A stretch of DNA of 64,000 bases from contig JAMWET010005007.1 in assembly GCA_024036415.1 (NCBI GenBank), positions 372,001 through 436,000 on the forward strand, read 5' to 3'. Shown here one piece after another: positions 53,621 through 64,000 of this stretch (position 1 is its first letter; the number at the start of each line of letters is the position of its first letter). The stretch comes from Prochilodus magdalenae (lineage: Eukaryota; Chordata; Actinopteri; Characiformes; Prochilodontidae). The translations under genes were made by a program, and so were the position numbers. The notes below the pieces were generated by a model. The model searched no databases, was not told the DNA's origin, and was given only the letters and a program-made list of their open reading frames with translations.

Positions 53621-54137
53621 TTTTGTAGAACTCATTTGTCATCAGCTTATGATATTGAAATGTTCTTGACTGCTGTGCTTTTATTGCTTGTGAAGCTAAT
53701 ATGCATTCGCAGCATGAAATCAGCAACCTCATGGCATGTGGCTTGTCTTATGTGGCTGAGACATTGCAACTTTGCTTTGTGATGTGTGTGTTGTTTTTAA
53801 CACGACAGAAATTTTGAACTCTTTCACTTCTTTCCCCACTGTCACATGCTGCACAGAGAGAGGGAGAGTGGAGAATGTTTACCTGTCAACTATGTAGTAA
53901 GGTAGAACAGTCTTCCAAACCCTTTAGTCTCTACTGTTTCATCTGGATGAGCATATCACAATGTCCCCCTAATGTTTTCGTTACTATAAGGTTTCCATGA
54001 CACAAAGCTTACTTTCAGTCGCCGCTTGGTGTAACAGCTGAATGATTGGTAGATTTTCTGCTGTACCTTCTTTATAAACATTATCTGATGCTTAATTCTG
54101 AGTATAACTCATTGTGCAAATGTGTTGTCTCTTCCAG

Positions 54138-54900
54138 CCAAAGCTGTGTCCGGTCATTGAGGTGCTATTACACGAAGGTAACTTGCGCTCTGCCTTCCTA
54201 GCGGCAGATGAACTTGAGTTCAGCTTCTTCATCCTCATCCATCCTCTCCGCTCTAAACAAGACATCAGCGCACTTTTGGACTGGCATTCATATCGGTGGA
54301 CAAGGCGGACTTCACTTCAGATGTGCATCATTTTTGTAGAGCTACACTGAAGCAAGTACTTTGTATAGGTCACAGGCCTTTTGCTGTGGAAACTGCTGTG
54401 CACATACTAGAATCCGAATATGTCTAACAGACCTAATTGAGTGATAGAAAACTTGTTTTATACACATTATTGCACTTTTAACAAGCACTGTATCATAGAG
54501 CAAATATGAGAAAGGAAACTCATTTGAAATGTCAAGGCTATTGAGGTGAGGATGAGTTTGAAGAGGAACTGTAGCTGAATATAGAGAGGTGAAAGTATTA
54601 AACAAACCGAAGGCGATAGGTACAGCCGGTACGAACGTCAATAACAGTCAAATGCTGATTGTATTTTTGTTGACTGAGATGCTATTCTTACACCAAATCA
54701 CATGAAATATTATTTTTGTGTTTCTAGCACTGCCAGTTAGCTTGCCAAATGGGCTTTTCTTTTTGGATGAGGGGGGTGGGCGGGGGCATTTAATAATATT
54801 TTCATAAATTACGAGGGAAAGAGAGGGAAACACATGGCATACTTTCTTTTTTTTTTAAGAAAATGTAAATATTAAAGATATTAACAAATTATCTGTCTTT
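54138..54900 (+). other. plekha7: candidate alternative last exon or spliced 3'UTR exon of plekha7
   Basis: A strong acceptor (ttgtctcttccag) is followed by transcript-like sequence with ATTAAA at 54871. Joined to the exon ending 48962, the frame reads AKAVSGH then stop, an end without the PDZ ligand. Joined to a donor-like gtaaga just after the TAA (about 50293) it would be a pure 3'UTR exon. The Tc1 element and a repeat relic lie in the presumed intron. Confidence 0.35.
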
Positions 54901-57900
54901 ACTGTGTCTTGTCTCTACATAACTTGCAAGTAGTTTTCAATGCAGTCACTGAAGTATTTAAAATACACTGAATGTGTTCTTCAGACATGTTTCAAAGTAA
55001 AGGTCAGCGGGCAGGGAATTCTGCTTCAAAGATTGTGCCTTTATTGACACCGGAATTACACAGCTCCGGGCGAGTTAGAAACTCTCTGTGTCCCGCGAAT
55101 TTAATTAAGGTTTTGTGCAACATTTCTGATCTTTTGTAGTTTTTCCCCTCCCTTTACATGGGGAGATAAAATGAGGAAAGAAAACCTTAATTTCAAAATT
55201 CCTTTGCTTTCGCCCTCGCTTAGGTGCTACAATAACTTTTTTTTCCCTGGTACCCGGTTAGTACAAAGGATAAGTAGCCAACAAAATGTGCTCTCATCAT
55301 AGTTCCAAGGATTCTCTTTGATATTTCTGATTGATTGCTTTGACCTCTTTACATTTATTTCTAAAGAGAATTCAGCTGACAGAGGTGAACCTGGAATACA
55401 AAAATAAAGGTAGCGAGGGTGAAAAGATGTTATCGAAATGTTTCTTTAGTTCAAAGATTCTTGGTTTAAAAGGGCATTTTTAATTCCTCGTCTCTGTACC
55501 ATCCGCCACGGAGCCGTGAAGGTTGATAGTATTAGCCTGCAACATGCTTGGCAATCAGTAGTACAGAACATGTGGATATAAAAAATTGCTTTGTAGTCGA
55601 CGTATTAACTCCCCTGCTTGGCAGTGTGCAGTTTTTAATCGATCAGTTATGTAGCGTCAATACAGTGCATTGGGACGGCTAAAACCACCTTTTTAATGTG
55701 ACCATTAATGACATTGTGGCAGATTTCTTTAGTGGCCATGCTTTTTCAGTGGGAGCTTTTCATCGAGAGCTGGCCTGCGTTGCTTTTGGGCTACTCTGTA
55801 TTTCATGCCCCATGTGAGATCTTTATCTGTAATTGGAGAGTAATTACAGGCTCTACTCTGCTGCGTCTTGTTCTTTGATAGCACCTGCAAGACATGGCGA
55901 ACCTCCCACTGCTCCACAGTGTAGGAGTTGCCACATCTCACTGTGTCTGATTAGGAGAAGTGAGAGGCGGACTCCGCTGTGTGTGTTTGTGTGTATGTGT
56001 GTGTGTGTGTGTGGGGAGGGGGTGCTCCTGGTGGGCATGAGAGTCTGATCGCATCCGCTTTTCTGCTTATTTTGCAATAAACGGGCTGCTTTTTTCCCTC
56101 CTCCTGCAGAAATCCACCCAAGCCCATCCACAGAGAATTGTGGCATTTCCATTTATCGATGTTTGGCTGCTGGTTCATATACATCTGTTATTCCACACTG
56201 TGGAACTTCAAAGAGAATGCAAAAAGGCCCCATTATGCTAATTCCATCCTGTTCTGTTAAACGCACCGAGTGACTAACACATTAATCCTTTACGGAATGT
56301 TTCACTCCAATTCAAAAAGGTGAGCTCTAAAGAAAAGTATATAAGCAACTTGTCGCTTTGTGCTAAGGCGCCATAGACCAAGGAGTCAGTGGCATTGGGC
56401 AGAAAAATATTATCTTTGTTCTTATTCAATTTCAGCATTTGCACTGTGATGAAATTTCAATGGGCCGTCACATCACAAATGCCATTGTATTCATGACTTT
56501 AATCAAGTCATTTATGAATAGGCATGGAGGCAAAAGGAAATTTCCTTGAAAGTGAAGTGGGGGGGTGTTGCATTTGAATTTTGAATACTTTCAATGTCCT
56601 TCATGTGAGCGAAAGAATGTCACCTTGAGAAGATTGGAAAAGTACAGTTTCGTGCATTCATCCCTGTGATTGCGAAGACACCCTCTGTAGAACTGTGGCG
56701 ATAGTCTACGATGTCTTAGCCATTTGTACTTGCGTCCCTGCCAAGCGCTAGCATTAAATTTATAGTTTAGTATAGGCCATTTATCAATATTGACATGGGC
56801 TGGGGTGGGGTTTTCTCTGCCTAAATACTCTCTGGTGAATTAATGGCGACTGTTTACTAAATGCCTAGGAAGGACTGAATTAATTGGCGCAAAGTGCAGC
56901 ATTTCGCCACAAGTCTCCATAAATTTGTCACGATGTGTCTCGCAGAGATGCTTCTGAAATGACTCCATCTCCCAGGAGGCTGCTGGATCGGGGGTGAAAT
57001 TTGAGCTTAACGCAGGACCAGTTCACCATCATCTGAGTTGTTAAAGCTCATGAGCGTGACTTTGATGGCTTTGACACGAGGCTCTGCTTCTTGCTTTCCT
57101 GATGAGGGCTGACAAAAGCAAGCAAAGGTCTTGGACACAGCTGTGAAATTGTAGAGGTAAACCAGAAGAGAAAAGGCGCTTGTATAAAACTTCCAGACTT
57201 GATGCTGAAATACTGCAGAGTTTCCAACCGAAGTTCAGGGGGTCATAGATCATTTCCATCTTATGGATGCACGTATATCGGGGTTAAAAACTAAATATCC
57301 ATGCATGCTAGGCATGAGTTCCCTGAAAGCTGTTGATTTGAGTCCTTTACAGAAGAAATACATGCAAAATACTTTTTACACCCTCTCAACTGCTTATATC
57401 AGTATCCCTGGCAAGTATAATGTTTAGTTAATTTCCATAAATATATATTATAAGAAAATCTTACTGTATTCATTTAGGGTGCAATAACGAGGCCTACTGC
57501 TGGGACACTGAGTTCAGAACAGAATAAAAGTGAGCTAATAGGGTCCACTGGTGCGCCTTTCGAAACTCAGTGTGCTCAGTATCTAGGGCTGTCATCTTGG
57601 CTCTCTTTTTGCCTGTTCACTTCCACATCCTGGCACCATGACTGAAGCTTCTCCACTCCTGATTTTCGTGTGCATATTGCTATGAGTGTTGAACAAAGAC
57701 ATGCACAGCAGGCCCCGAACAAGCAGCGTTAAGGCGCACCATCAGAAATTCATTATTTCATACATATCAGGGTGCTTTTTATTCAAAGGCTCACAATTGC
57801 TCTGTTTAAGGACACTATGTGTTGTTTCGGTGCTTCGCTTTCAACACTGCAGGGTTCATCCCATCTCATGCGTTCACCTAAGGGAGGCGGGGGATCTAAT

Positions 57901-58680
57901 ACAAAAGCCGCTTTGAATCAAAAATGGTATCTTATGCTGTTTTATCACCATTGATTTATTATCCTTACTTTTATAAGGAAGAGTGAATAATTAAAAAGCT
58001 CTGCTCAGCATCACAGAGTGCATCTTTTATACGGGCGCCTGCATATCTTACAAAAGAATAGATAAAACTGCGAGAGACTGTAGGCGGCAAATACCTCAGA
58101 GTACTGCAAGATCCTTTTGTATATCAGAGGGGAAATTTACTTATGATTTGCCTTTGTTTGTTCGATATGACAATAAAGACGTCGACACTCAACGTTTGAG
58201 CCAGCGTCTTGGATTGAAGTCTGAACCGGCAAGGGATCGAAGATGAGAGGGAGAGGAAGACAAAGTGATAGCTCTATGCACAAATGATTACCTTTACGCA
58301 CACAGAAATGCTGTGTTCAACGAAACAATAAAACGCTTTCAAGCTCCATAAACGCCTGACATTTACAATACCTACAGTGAATTGGGCTTTTTGTAAACAC
58401 GACTGAAGTAAATGCCCTTGAGTCCCTCATTTGATCTAACAGTTCTTTTAACTTGGGGAAGCCTCTTTGCTGCACCTTTCACTTCAAATTAAGGCAGAGC
58501 TCTGTCTCGGGGCATGGAAACAAAACATACCGGCTACGTTTTCTTGCTGTGTTTGCGAAAACTACCAATTAATCATTAATGAAGGCATTTAATGAGGCTC
58601 ACCTAGAGTCTCTGTGAGAGCTTTCCCTGTGTGAGCGCTGCACCTCTTATTGTGTGTTTTAGGGTGTAGGACTGTGCTAA
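54901..58680. promoter_or_regulatory. gene-free region with conserved-non-coding texture, block 1
   Basis: From about 55.2 kb few repeats occur except a (TG)n tract at 55979-56012. Motif-like words are dense: attatgctaattcc (56232), ggactgaattaattggcgc (56871) and ctttgtttgttcg (58152). No plausible exons on either strand. Tetrapod PLEKHA7 is followed by C11orf58 and SOX6; I found no exon of either. Conservation is inferred, not shown. Confidence 0.35.
55979..56012. repeat. (TG)n microsatellite
   Basis: About 34 bp of tg with two interruptions. Confidence 0.9.
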
Positions 58681-58708
58681 GTGCACAGTTTACTTACCCG
58701 CTTTATTT

Positions 58709-58758
58709 ATCCAGAGAACATCGACCCCTCATCCTCTGGTTTTGATGCCTCTAACAGA
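58709..58758 (+). repeat. 50-bp inverted duplicate, copy A
   Basis: Matches the reverse complement of 62158-62207 with two mismatches; the core ccagagaacatcgacccctc and the following ten bases are identical. Not low complexity and not part of a repeat family I recognise. Confidence 0.9.
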
Positions 58759-61740
58759 TTACCCGTTTTAAATATTTGTATTTATGTTAATCTGTTTTGT
58801 GATGTTGCAATGCTCTACAAAGGGCTCTTGTCGTACATTTGTATTTTATATTTCTGGACTGAGGTCTACTTGTGACATTTGTGTGGTTTTATGTACCACC
58901 ATTATGAATTCATTTCATCCCTAGAAATGAAACTATCTGTGTTTGTTGCTAAATGAGCCCTGTTCAGTATTGTGCGTCATTTAATAAGGGAGTGTTGAAA
59001 CACTGCTTAAATCCTCAGAGTGAATAGGCGGTGCTGAAACTGCTGTAGGATGAACAGGCCGATACCTGGAAATGTAGTGCTTTTCATGACATCACAAAAG
59101 AAAATCAAAACAGATTGCTCTGATTATGAATTCCAATAAAGAAACCTGGATATCAGTCCAGTAATCCGATTCTTTATGCATATATACCATTACTCTGATT
59201 AAAATTTTCTCAGTCTGGTCATGTGCGAAAACAGATGGCAAGCAGTGTTTAACACAGGACGTACGAGATGGCAACAAAACACTTTTGGAGCTGACTATAG
59301 GTTTCACATAGTCTTCATCTTTTAGATGATGTATGTTTATATTGCCAGGTAAAGTGGCTTTAAATAAAAAGCTGTGGCATGACATTTGAGTCTTAGGTCA
59401 TGTTTATGTTATTCATCTTATACTGGGTGTTCACTGGCCAGGTACAAAGCAGAAATCTGATTACTGCCTGACTCGTGTAGACCTGAGTTTCTCATGATCA
59501 GGTTGGTGCAAAGTGTAAATGTGTTGAGCACATTAATGATAAAATCAGAATCAGATTTTCTGCAGTTATTGGATTATTAAATACATGTAAACACTTTCTA
59601 TGATACAGGTGCTATGAATAACCTACTGTATTTTCAGTTTAATTTAGTGAGCTGAATATACTACTCATCCATCCATCTCTCTATATGTTGTACAGGCATA
59701 TGCAAAAATGTGAAGACCTAAATTTCTGCAATTTTCAAAATATTCAGCAAATAAACAGTAATTGTGCCTCAAAATGTGAGTTCTTAAAGTTCTTAGAAAC
59801 TTAGAAAATCAACTCTCATACTTTTGCGTTCAACTATATTTGTACCATTTCATAACAGATCTGAAAGTGAAATCATACATATTTTACAAAAAAAAAAACA
59901 CCAGCAAGCACCACTAAACTGATGGCAAGGAAAGATATAACATTGCTGTAGTTGATTTTTGTAGGTCACTTGTTTTAATAGTAGACAAACTGCTATTCAC
60001 TTCTAGTCAGAGTTCCCTCTCTCCAAGTTCTGTCTTGAATGCACTTAGTCTCCCAAAGTCAAGCAGCCAACTCTCCACCCAACTCCAATACTGCATTCTC
60101 AGTCCTTGTCCCTTTAGTGAGCTCATGCATTTGCTGATACTCAGTGGACCACAGTGATCACTGTACCGTATTTACTGCATAATATTCACAGCTAAGAGTG
60201 GCAGTTGATTTTATACCTACGACCACCTCTAATTACCTTATGATCATCTGGAGAACTGTGCCATGTGCGCTGAGAGCAAGAATGGTTCTAGACTGCTTGC
60301 CAAGATGAGCAATCTGATACTCAGTATAAACAAATGAATGAACTGGCTATTAGATTTGAATGGTTATTTTGCCGGAGAATGGCCACACATCAGTTCAGCC
60401 AATTAATCACAATGCTGTCACACTGTACTCTATACTTACAGCTGTGTGCAAATGTTTGAACGACCTTTAGTCAAATAACTTGTATGTTGTTTTTAAAAAA
60501 TGCTTTAACACTTAATCTTCTACAGACAGCAAACCTAAATGTTTCTGTACATTTAGCTACACAATGTCTTCTTATTTACTTAATTTAAAGTAAATTCCAT
60601 TTTTCAAAACTATACATATTTGATATTTGATTACTTACTATCTGAAATCACCAGTGCCACCAGCAAACTTACATGTGAGTTTTTTTTATTTGTAATGCTA
60701 TTGATGGTATAGTCTTTAAAAAAATTATTATCCATACAATGCATATTGTATACAATGCCTATTGTAAAACAGTGTTTTAGACATCATGCAGCATATATCT
60801 AACCATTTCATGTAATAACTTTGCATGAGAGAAATTTCAAAACTGATCAAACTCTACAGACATCTGGTTTCTATCACCAACACTGTAATCAGTCCAGACT
60901 TGGCACATCTAACCACTCTAATTAGCTTTGTCTACATCTCAACCATTTAATCATTTTTCTAAACAATCCTTTCTCACATTTGATGTGTTTTTCCCAAAGG
61001 GTTAAGCTCAAACAAAAAATCAACCAAACGTTTAACCAGGGACACCAAACCTTTACCAACAGCTATACTGTTACCTGTTGAATAAAACTACTGTTAACAG
61101 AATGGTAGATTTTCAGAAGAAAGAAAAAAAATCTTAACTTTTTTTAATGTAAGTTAATGTAGATTTTGGGCCTTTTCTGTCAGTTCATTCATAATGACGT
61201 TTTGACATGTGTAAGGCAGGTAAAAAAAAAGGACAATTAAATTCTACACAGTCGGATCAAAAGTTGCTGATCAGGTGCAATTTTAATTCCTCAAGGTACA
61301 AACAAGGTCTGTCTTAAATACGTTTTTTTTTTTCAGCAAATGGGCACATATTACATTGCACATATTTGCACATTTTTATAACCTAATGTTTTAAAACAGA
61401 ATAATATTGTAAAATAAACATCCAGAAGTCAAGACAGGATTTATGGAATCTGCAATTTGTAAAAAAGTATAATAGCAATGGAATATGGGACAATTAGGTT
61501 TCTTAAAAGTACTACATACTCTTAAGAGGACCATTCAGTGACCGTTTACTACCTGCTTTTCTGAGAGTGCAATTTAATCCCATTGTAATTAATTTAATAA
61601 AATGTAAACTGAAATTTGATGATGATATTATGATTATGGTATATATACATGCTGCATATCACAACAGAGACATGAGATTATATAATGAGAAGGCTGTACC
61701 CTCACTTACTTAAACATAATTAATGAAATGATCCTCGTTA
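58759..61740. other. AT-rich intergenic region with old repeats
   Basis: Contains degraded dispersed repeats near 59690 and 60440. No gene, exon or strong motif found. Confidence 0.4.
60438..60660. repeat. dispersed fish repeat fragment (agctgtgtgcaaatgtttgaac)
   Basis: Phrases gtgcaaatgtttgaacgacc and tttagctacacaatgtcttc match in order a repeat I recall from fish genomes. Boundaries uncertain. Confidence 0.45.
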
Positions 61741-61872
61741 ACTTAAAAGGAAATATTAGATCCTGAAGAGAAAAAAAAAACTTTGATGAAATTTGGAGTA
61801 ACAAGTAAGGGATTTGGGTCAACTAATGAGAACAGAGTGTCCCACTTTGCAGGTCCAGTTGGGAGTCGAAGA

Positions 61873-61890
61873 ATTTGCATGTATGCAAAT
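61873..61890. promoter_or_regulatory. palindromic pair of POU octamer sites
   Basis: atttgcat, gt, atgcaaat: two perfect canonical octamers facing each other with a 2-bp spacer. POU factors bind ATGCAAAT, and dimers prefer paired sites. Confidence 0.55.
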
Positions 61891-62157
61891 GATGTGCAAG
61901 TTAATTGCATAACTTCGCAATCATTAATAATTAAGTGCAACGGTTGTATGATTGTTGTGTCTTGCTCTGCTGGCTCATAGAGTGACTGAGGCACATCCTT
62001 CAAACCAGGTCAGTGTGCAAGAGCCACTGGCTTGCAGCGTCATGTCGTGGGGGGGCAACTGAGAAGGGCTTCTGTGTTACCATGGGACCTTTTGGTACAT
62101 GGCCGATTTACAATAATGGCTTTTTAATGCCCGCCCACACACTTACCAAGCACCCCA

Positions 62158-62207
62158 TCTGTTAGAGACATCAATACCAGAGGATGAGGGGTCGATGTTC
62201 TCTGGAT
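62158..62207 (-). repeat. 50-bp inverted duplicate, copy B
   Basis: Reverse complement of copy A at 58709, 48 of 50 bases identical by eye; 3.4 kb lies between the copies. Confidence 0.9.
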
Positions 62208-63370
62208 TTCTCCCAATGATGAAGATTCTCCAGATCATCAGCTCCACTGGGTGCATTTCTCCACTAAAACCCCTAAAACGAGAGTGAAAAGACACATTTG
62301 TAAAATGATATCTACCATGCTGAACCTTTCCATATGTTTTTTGGAGAAAGAGCTGATTTTAACAGGGTGCCAGGCTTATGTGCTGCCTGAATCCAATGAC
62401 AGGCTAACGCTGATGTTCTGGCCCATTCAACTTCAAACAGTCCACTGCTTTTCGGCATTATTATTGCATTTCAAAGATTAAATATGCTACACACATGTCC
62501 CTCCCGCGTAGTGATTATGTATAATTAAAATGTTTATAAAGACTCCAAATCAACACAAAATGTCATAATGAATTGGTTCTTTCCAACCACTGACATTCTC
62601 TTCCTGTTTTTTTCCTGCCACATAATAGGTTGCAGTTTGTCATTTTCTCCCTTTTTTTACAAGCACTTTTAGCAATGCTAAAAATGCTCAAAGGAATTGA
62701 GAGCCCATGGTTGCCTCGTTGGGCGAGCTCAATGAAGATTTACTTGCTGGGGTGCACATAAAAAAACGAAGCTGAAAATTTATGATCTTTCCAGCCAAAG
62801 AACAATCCTTTACAGTCACAAGGTAGCTTTATTCAACGAGCTCTGCCAATTCTGCCTTGTAAAAGGAACAGCCATCATTTCTGTCCTAAATAACAGGTAA
62901 TACGTCTCTATATCTGTGATCCTTACACAGAACAATGTTCCCTGTTCCCTGCCATTTAAATGCATTGAGTCTGTTTAATAGAGCTTTTCCTAAGCACAGT
63001 CCAGGCGTTTGCAAGCACCAGGCAAATATATTTGTGAACTGTTGTTCACTGGTTCTCAAGTAATCATGACAAATCATGTTGCAGTCTCCCTATTCCTTCT
63101 GACAGATGAGCGCACCCTAATTAAACATGCAGAATGGGAGAAGAACACATGTTAATTTAATGTAACAAAAATTGTGATTTTTATGCAGGCCCCTTTAAAA
63201 TATTAATAGTGTAGGCTTGCGTTTCGTGACGTATCAAAGCATTTCAAGATATGCTAATGTGATGCCTGCTGCCTCTTTCTCTAACGAGCTGGACGGGAAC
63301 ATTCTTCCAGACCAGGCCTGTAGGCTTTAAACCCTCTGCCTCGATGGTGCATATGCCATTAATTACAGCC

Positions 63371-63402
63371 TTAAAAGAGCAGTAATGACCTGCTGCTCTT
63401 AA
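63371..63402. repeat. imperfect inverted repeat around a homeodomain-type site
   Basis: ttaaaagagcag and ctgctcttaa flank taatgacctg; one A is unpaired. It lies in the densest part of block 2. Confidence 0.6.
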
Positions 63403-63620
63403 AATTATTCAAAAGGTTGGACACAACTATATGGGAGCAGTTTAGTCCCCTAAAGACAATGGATTATGACATTTCATCTGTAATTATTAGGATATGGAGA
63501 TTTTGGCAAACGAGTCCATTGAAAGGTCTCTTAATGAGGTCTCTTTTTCTTGTCCTGCGGATGTGCATATTTGTGTTTTGGAGCAAGACTGCTTATGAAC
63601 TGGAAAACTAACATATTTCA

Positions 63621-64000
63621 CTTTAGCCAAATATTGCCAAATTGACATATTTAAGATTAGTGCGTTATAGCTACACTGTATTACATAGCTATACATATTG
63701 TTGCTGTCCAATGATCTCCATTTTTGTTGATTTTTACTTCTGTGTGCATCATTTGAACCCATCACCTGCCAGTATTAAATTGATTATTGTATAAAATTAA
63801 CGTATTAAAACTTTGTGATGGCTGAACCAACAGAAATGGCCCAAAAATGCTTAAGAAAAACTCCATTAAATTAGGTTTAGTCTTCTCCTGTAAAGTCTAG
63901 TATAAAACTGCCATTTTGGAGATACTTGTTTTTCTTAAGACAGTGATGATGTAATATAGTTATTACACATTTGAGTGAAAAGGCAATAATATGGTCTAAA
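63621..64000. other. AT-rich intergenic end of window
   Basis: No gene, repeat family or distinctive motif seen. Confidence 0.5.

Larger units (their letters stand above)
50278..54137. other. plekha7 3' region carrying two transposons
   Basis: Begins as 3'UTR, then copy 3 of the ~1-kb TE family (50985) and a Tc1 element (51986). Sequence from 53620 to 54137 shows no features beyond a splice-acceptor-like end. Confidence 0.5.
61741..63620. promoter_or_regulatory. gene-free region with conserved-non-coding texture, block 2
   Basis: Includes an octamer palindrome (61873), copy B of the inverted duplicate (62158) and a dense stretch at 63200-63420 with gatatgctaatgtga and gccattaattacagcc. Both strands are open for over 60 codons at 61783-61980, but without coding bias or splice logic. 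Enhancer role inferred from motif density. Confidence 0.35.

Noticed and set aside
61783..61980. Overlapping open frames on both strands
   Set aside because: No codon bias, splice sites or homology; better explained as regulatory DNA.
54901..64000. Search for C11orf58 (SMAP) or SOX6 exons expected from tetrapod synteny
   Set aside because: No frame resembles the acidic SMAP protein or the SOX6 coiled coil or HMG box.
1..64000. CRISPR arrays, operons, tRNA or rRNA genes
   Set aside because: The window is vertebrate DNA; no cloverleaf-like or rRNA-like sequence was recognised, and tandem repeats lack spacers.

Overview
This is vertebrate genomic DNA, almost certainly from a ray-finned fish. 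Small exons with consensus GT/AG borders sit in AT-rich introns full of (TG)n microsatellites and teleost-type DNA transposons (Tc1/mariner, hAT MITEs, a degraded ~1 kb family present three times plus a fragment). Some interspersed repeats resemble ones I recall from otophysan fishes (characins, catfishes). That placement rests on memory, not on a search.

The window holds one recognisable protein-coding gene, on the + strand: the fish orthologue of PLEKHA7, an adherens-junction PH-domain adaptor (also called hadp1 in zebrafish). I could assemble 23 constitutive coding exons from 3304 to 50277. They join in frame to 1184 residues plus stop. The tandem WW domains known from the family must lie upstream of the window. 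In order, the protein part present has a PH domain (exons at 3304, 5153, 6575, 17721), a long disordered region (23895, 25507), a block of seven phase-0 exons running into a coiled coil (29839 to 39925, plus 41224), proline-rich and basic segments (41584 to 44099), and a long-isoform C-terminus with a poly-proline run and a PDZ ligand, YTFV (46396 to 50277).

Several signs point to isoform diversity. A second stop is reached by reading into the intron after 44099, with a polyadenylation-signal cluster near 45487. A phase-neutral 27-codon cassette exon is likely at 33988, a 21-nt microexon at 24875, an alternative terminal exon at 31826, and a last exon or 3'UTR exon at 54138. Three C-terminal-half exons have GT repeats directly upstream of their acceptors.

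Mobile DNA fills much of the introns: a solo LTR (15169), a hAT MITE with intact 8-bp target duplications (11724), another hAT-like element (35399), a full-length but broken Tc1 element with its transposase on the - strand (51986 to 53589), and relics of the ~1 kb family at 19650, 27565, 37772 and 50985.

From about 54.9 kb to the end I see no gene. Blocks at 55.2-58.7 kb and 61.75-63.6 kb have the texture of conserved non-coding regulatory DNA (homeodomain, POU and SOX-type motifs). They share a 50-bp near-identical inverted segment and include a perfect palindromic pair of octamer sites. In tetrapods the PLEKHA7 3' side faces SOX6, a gene with many distal enhancers, which would fit. No RNA genes, CRISPR arrays or - strand host genes were found.
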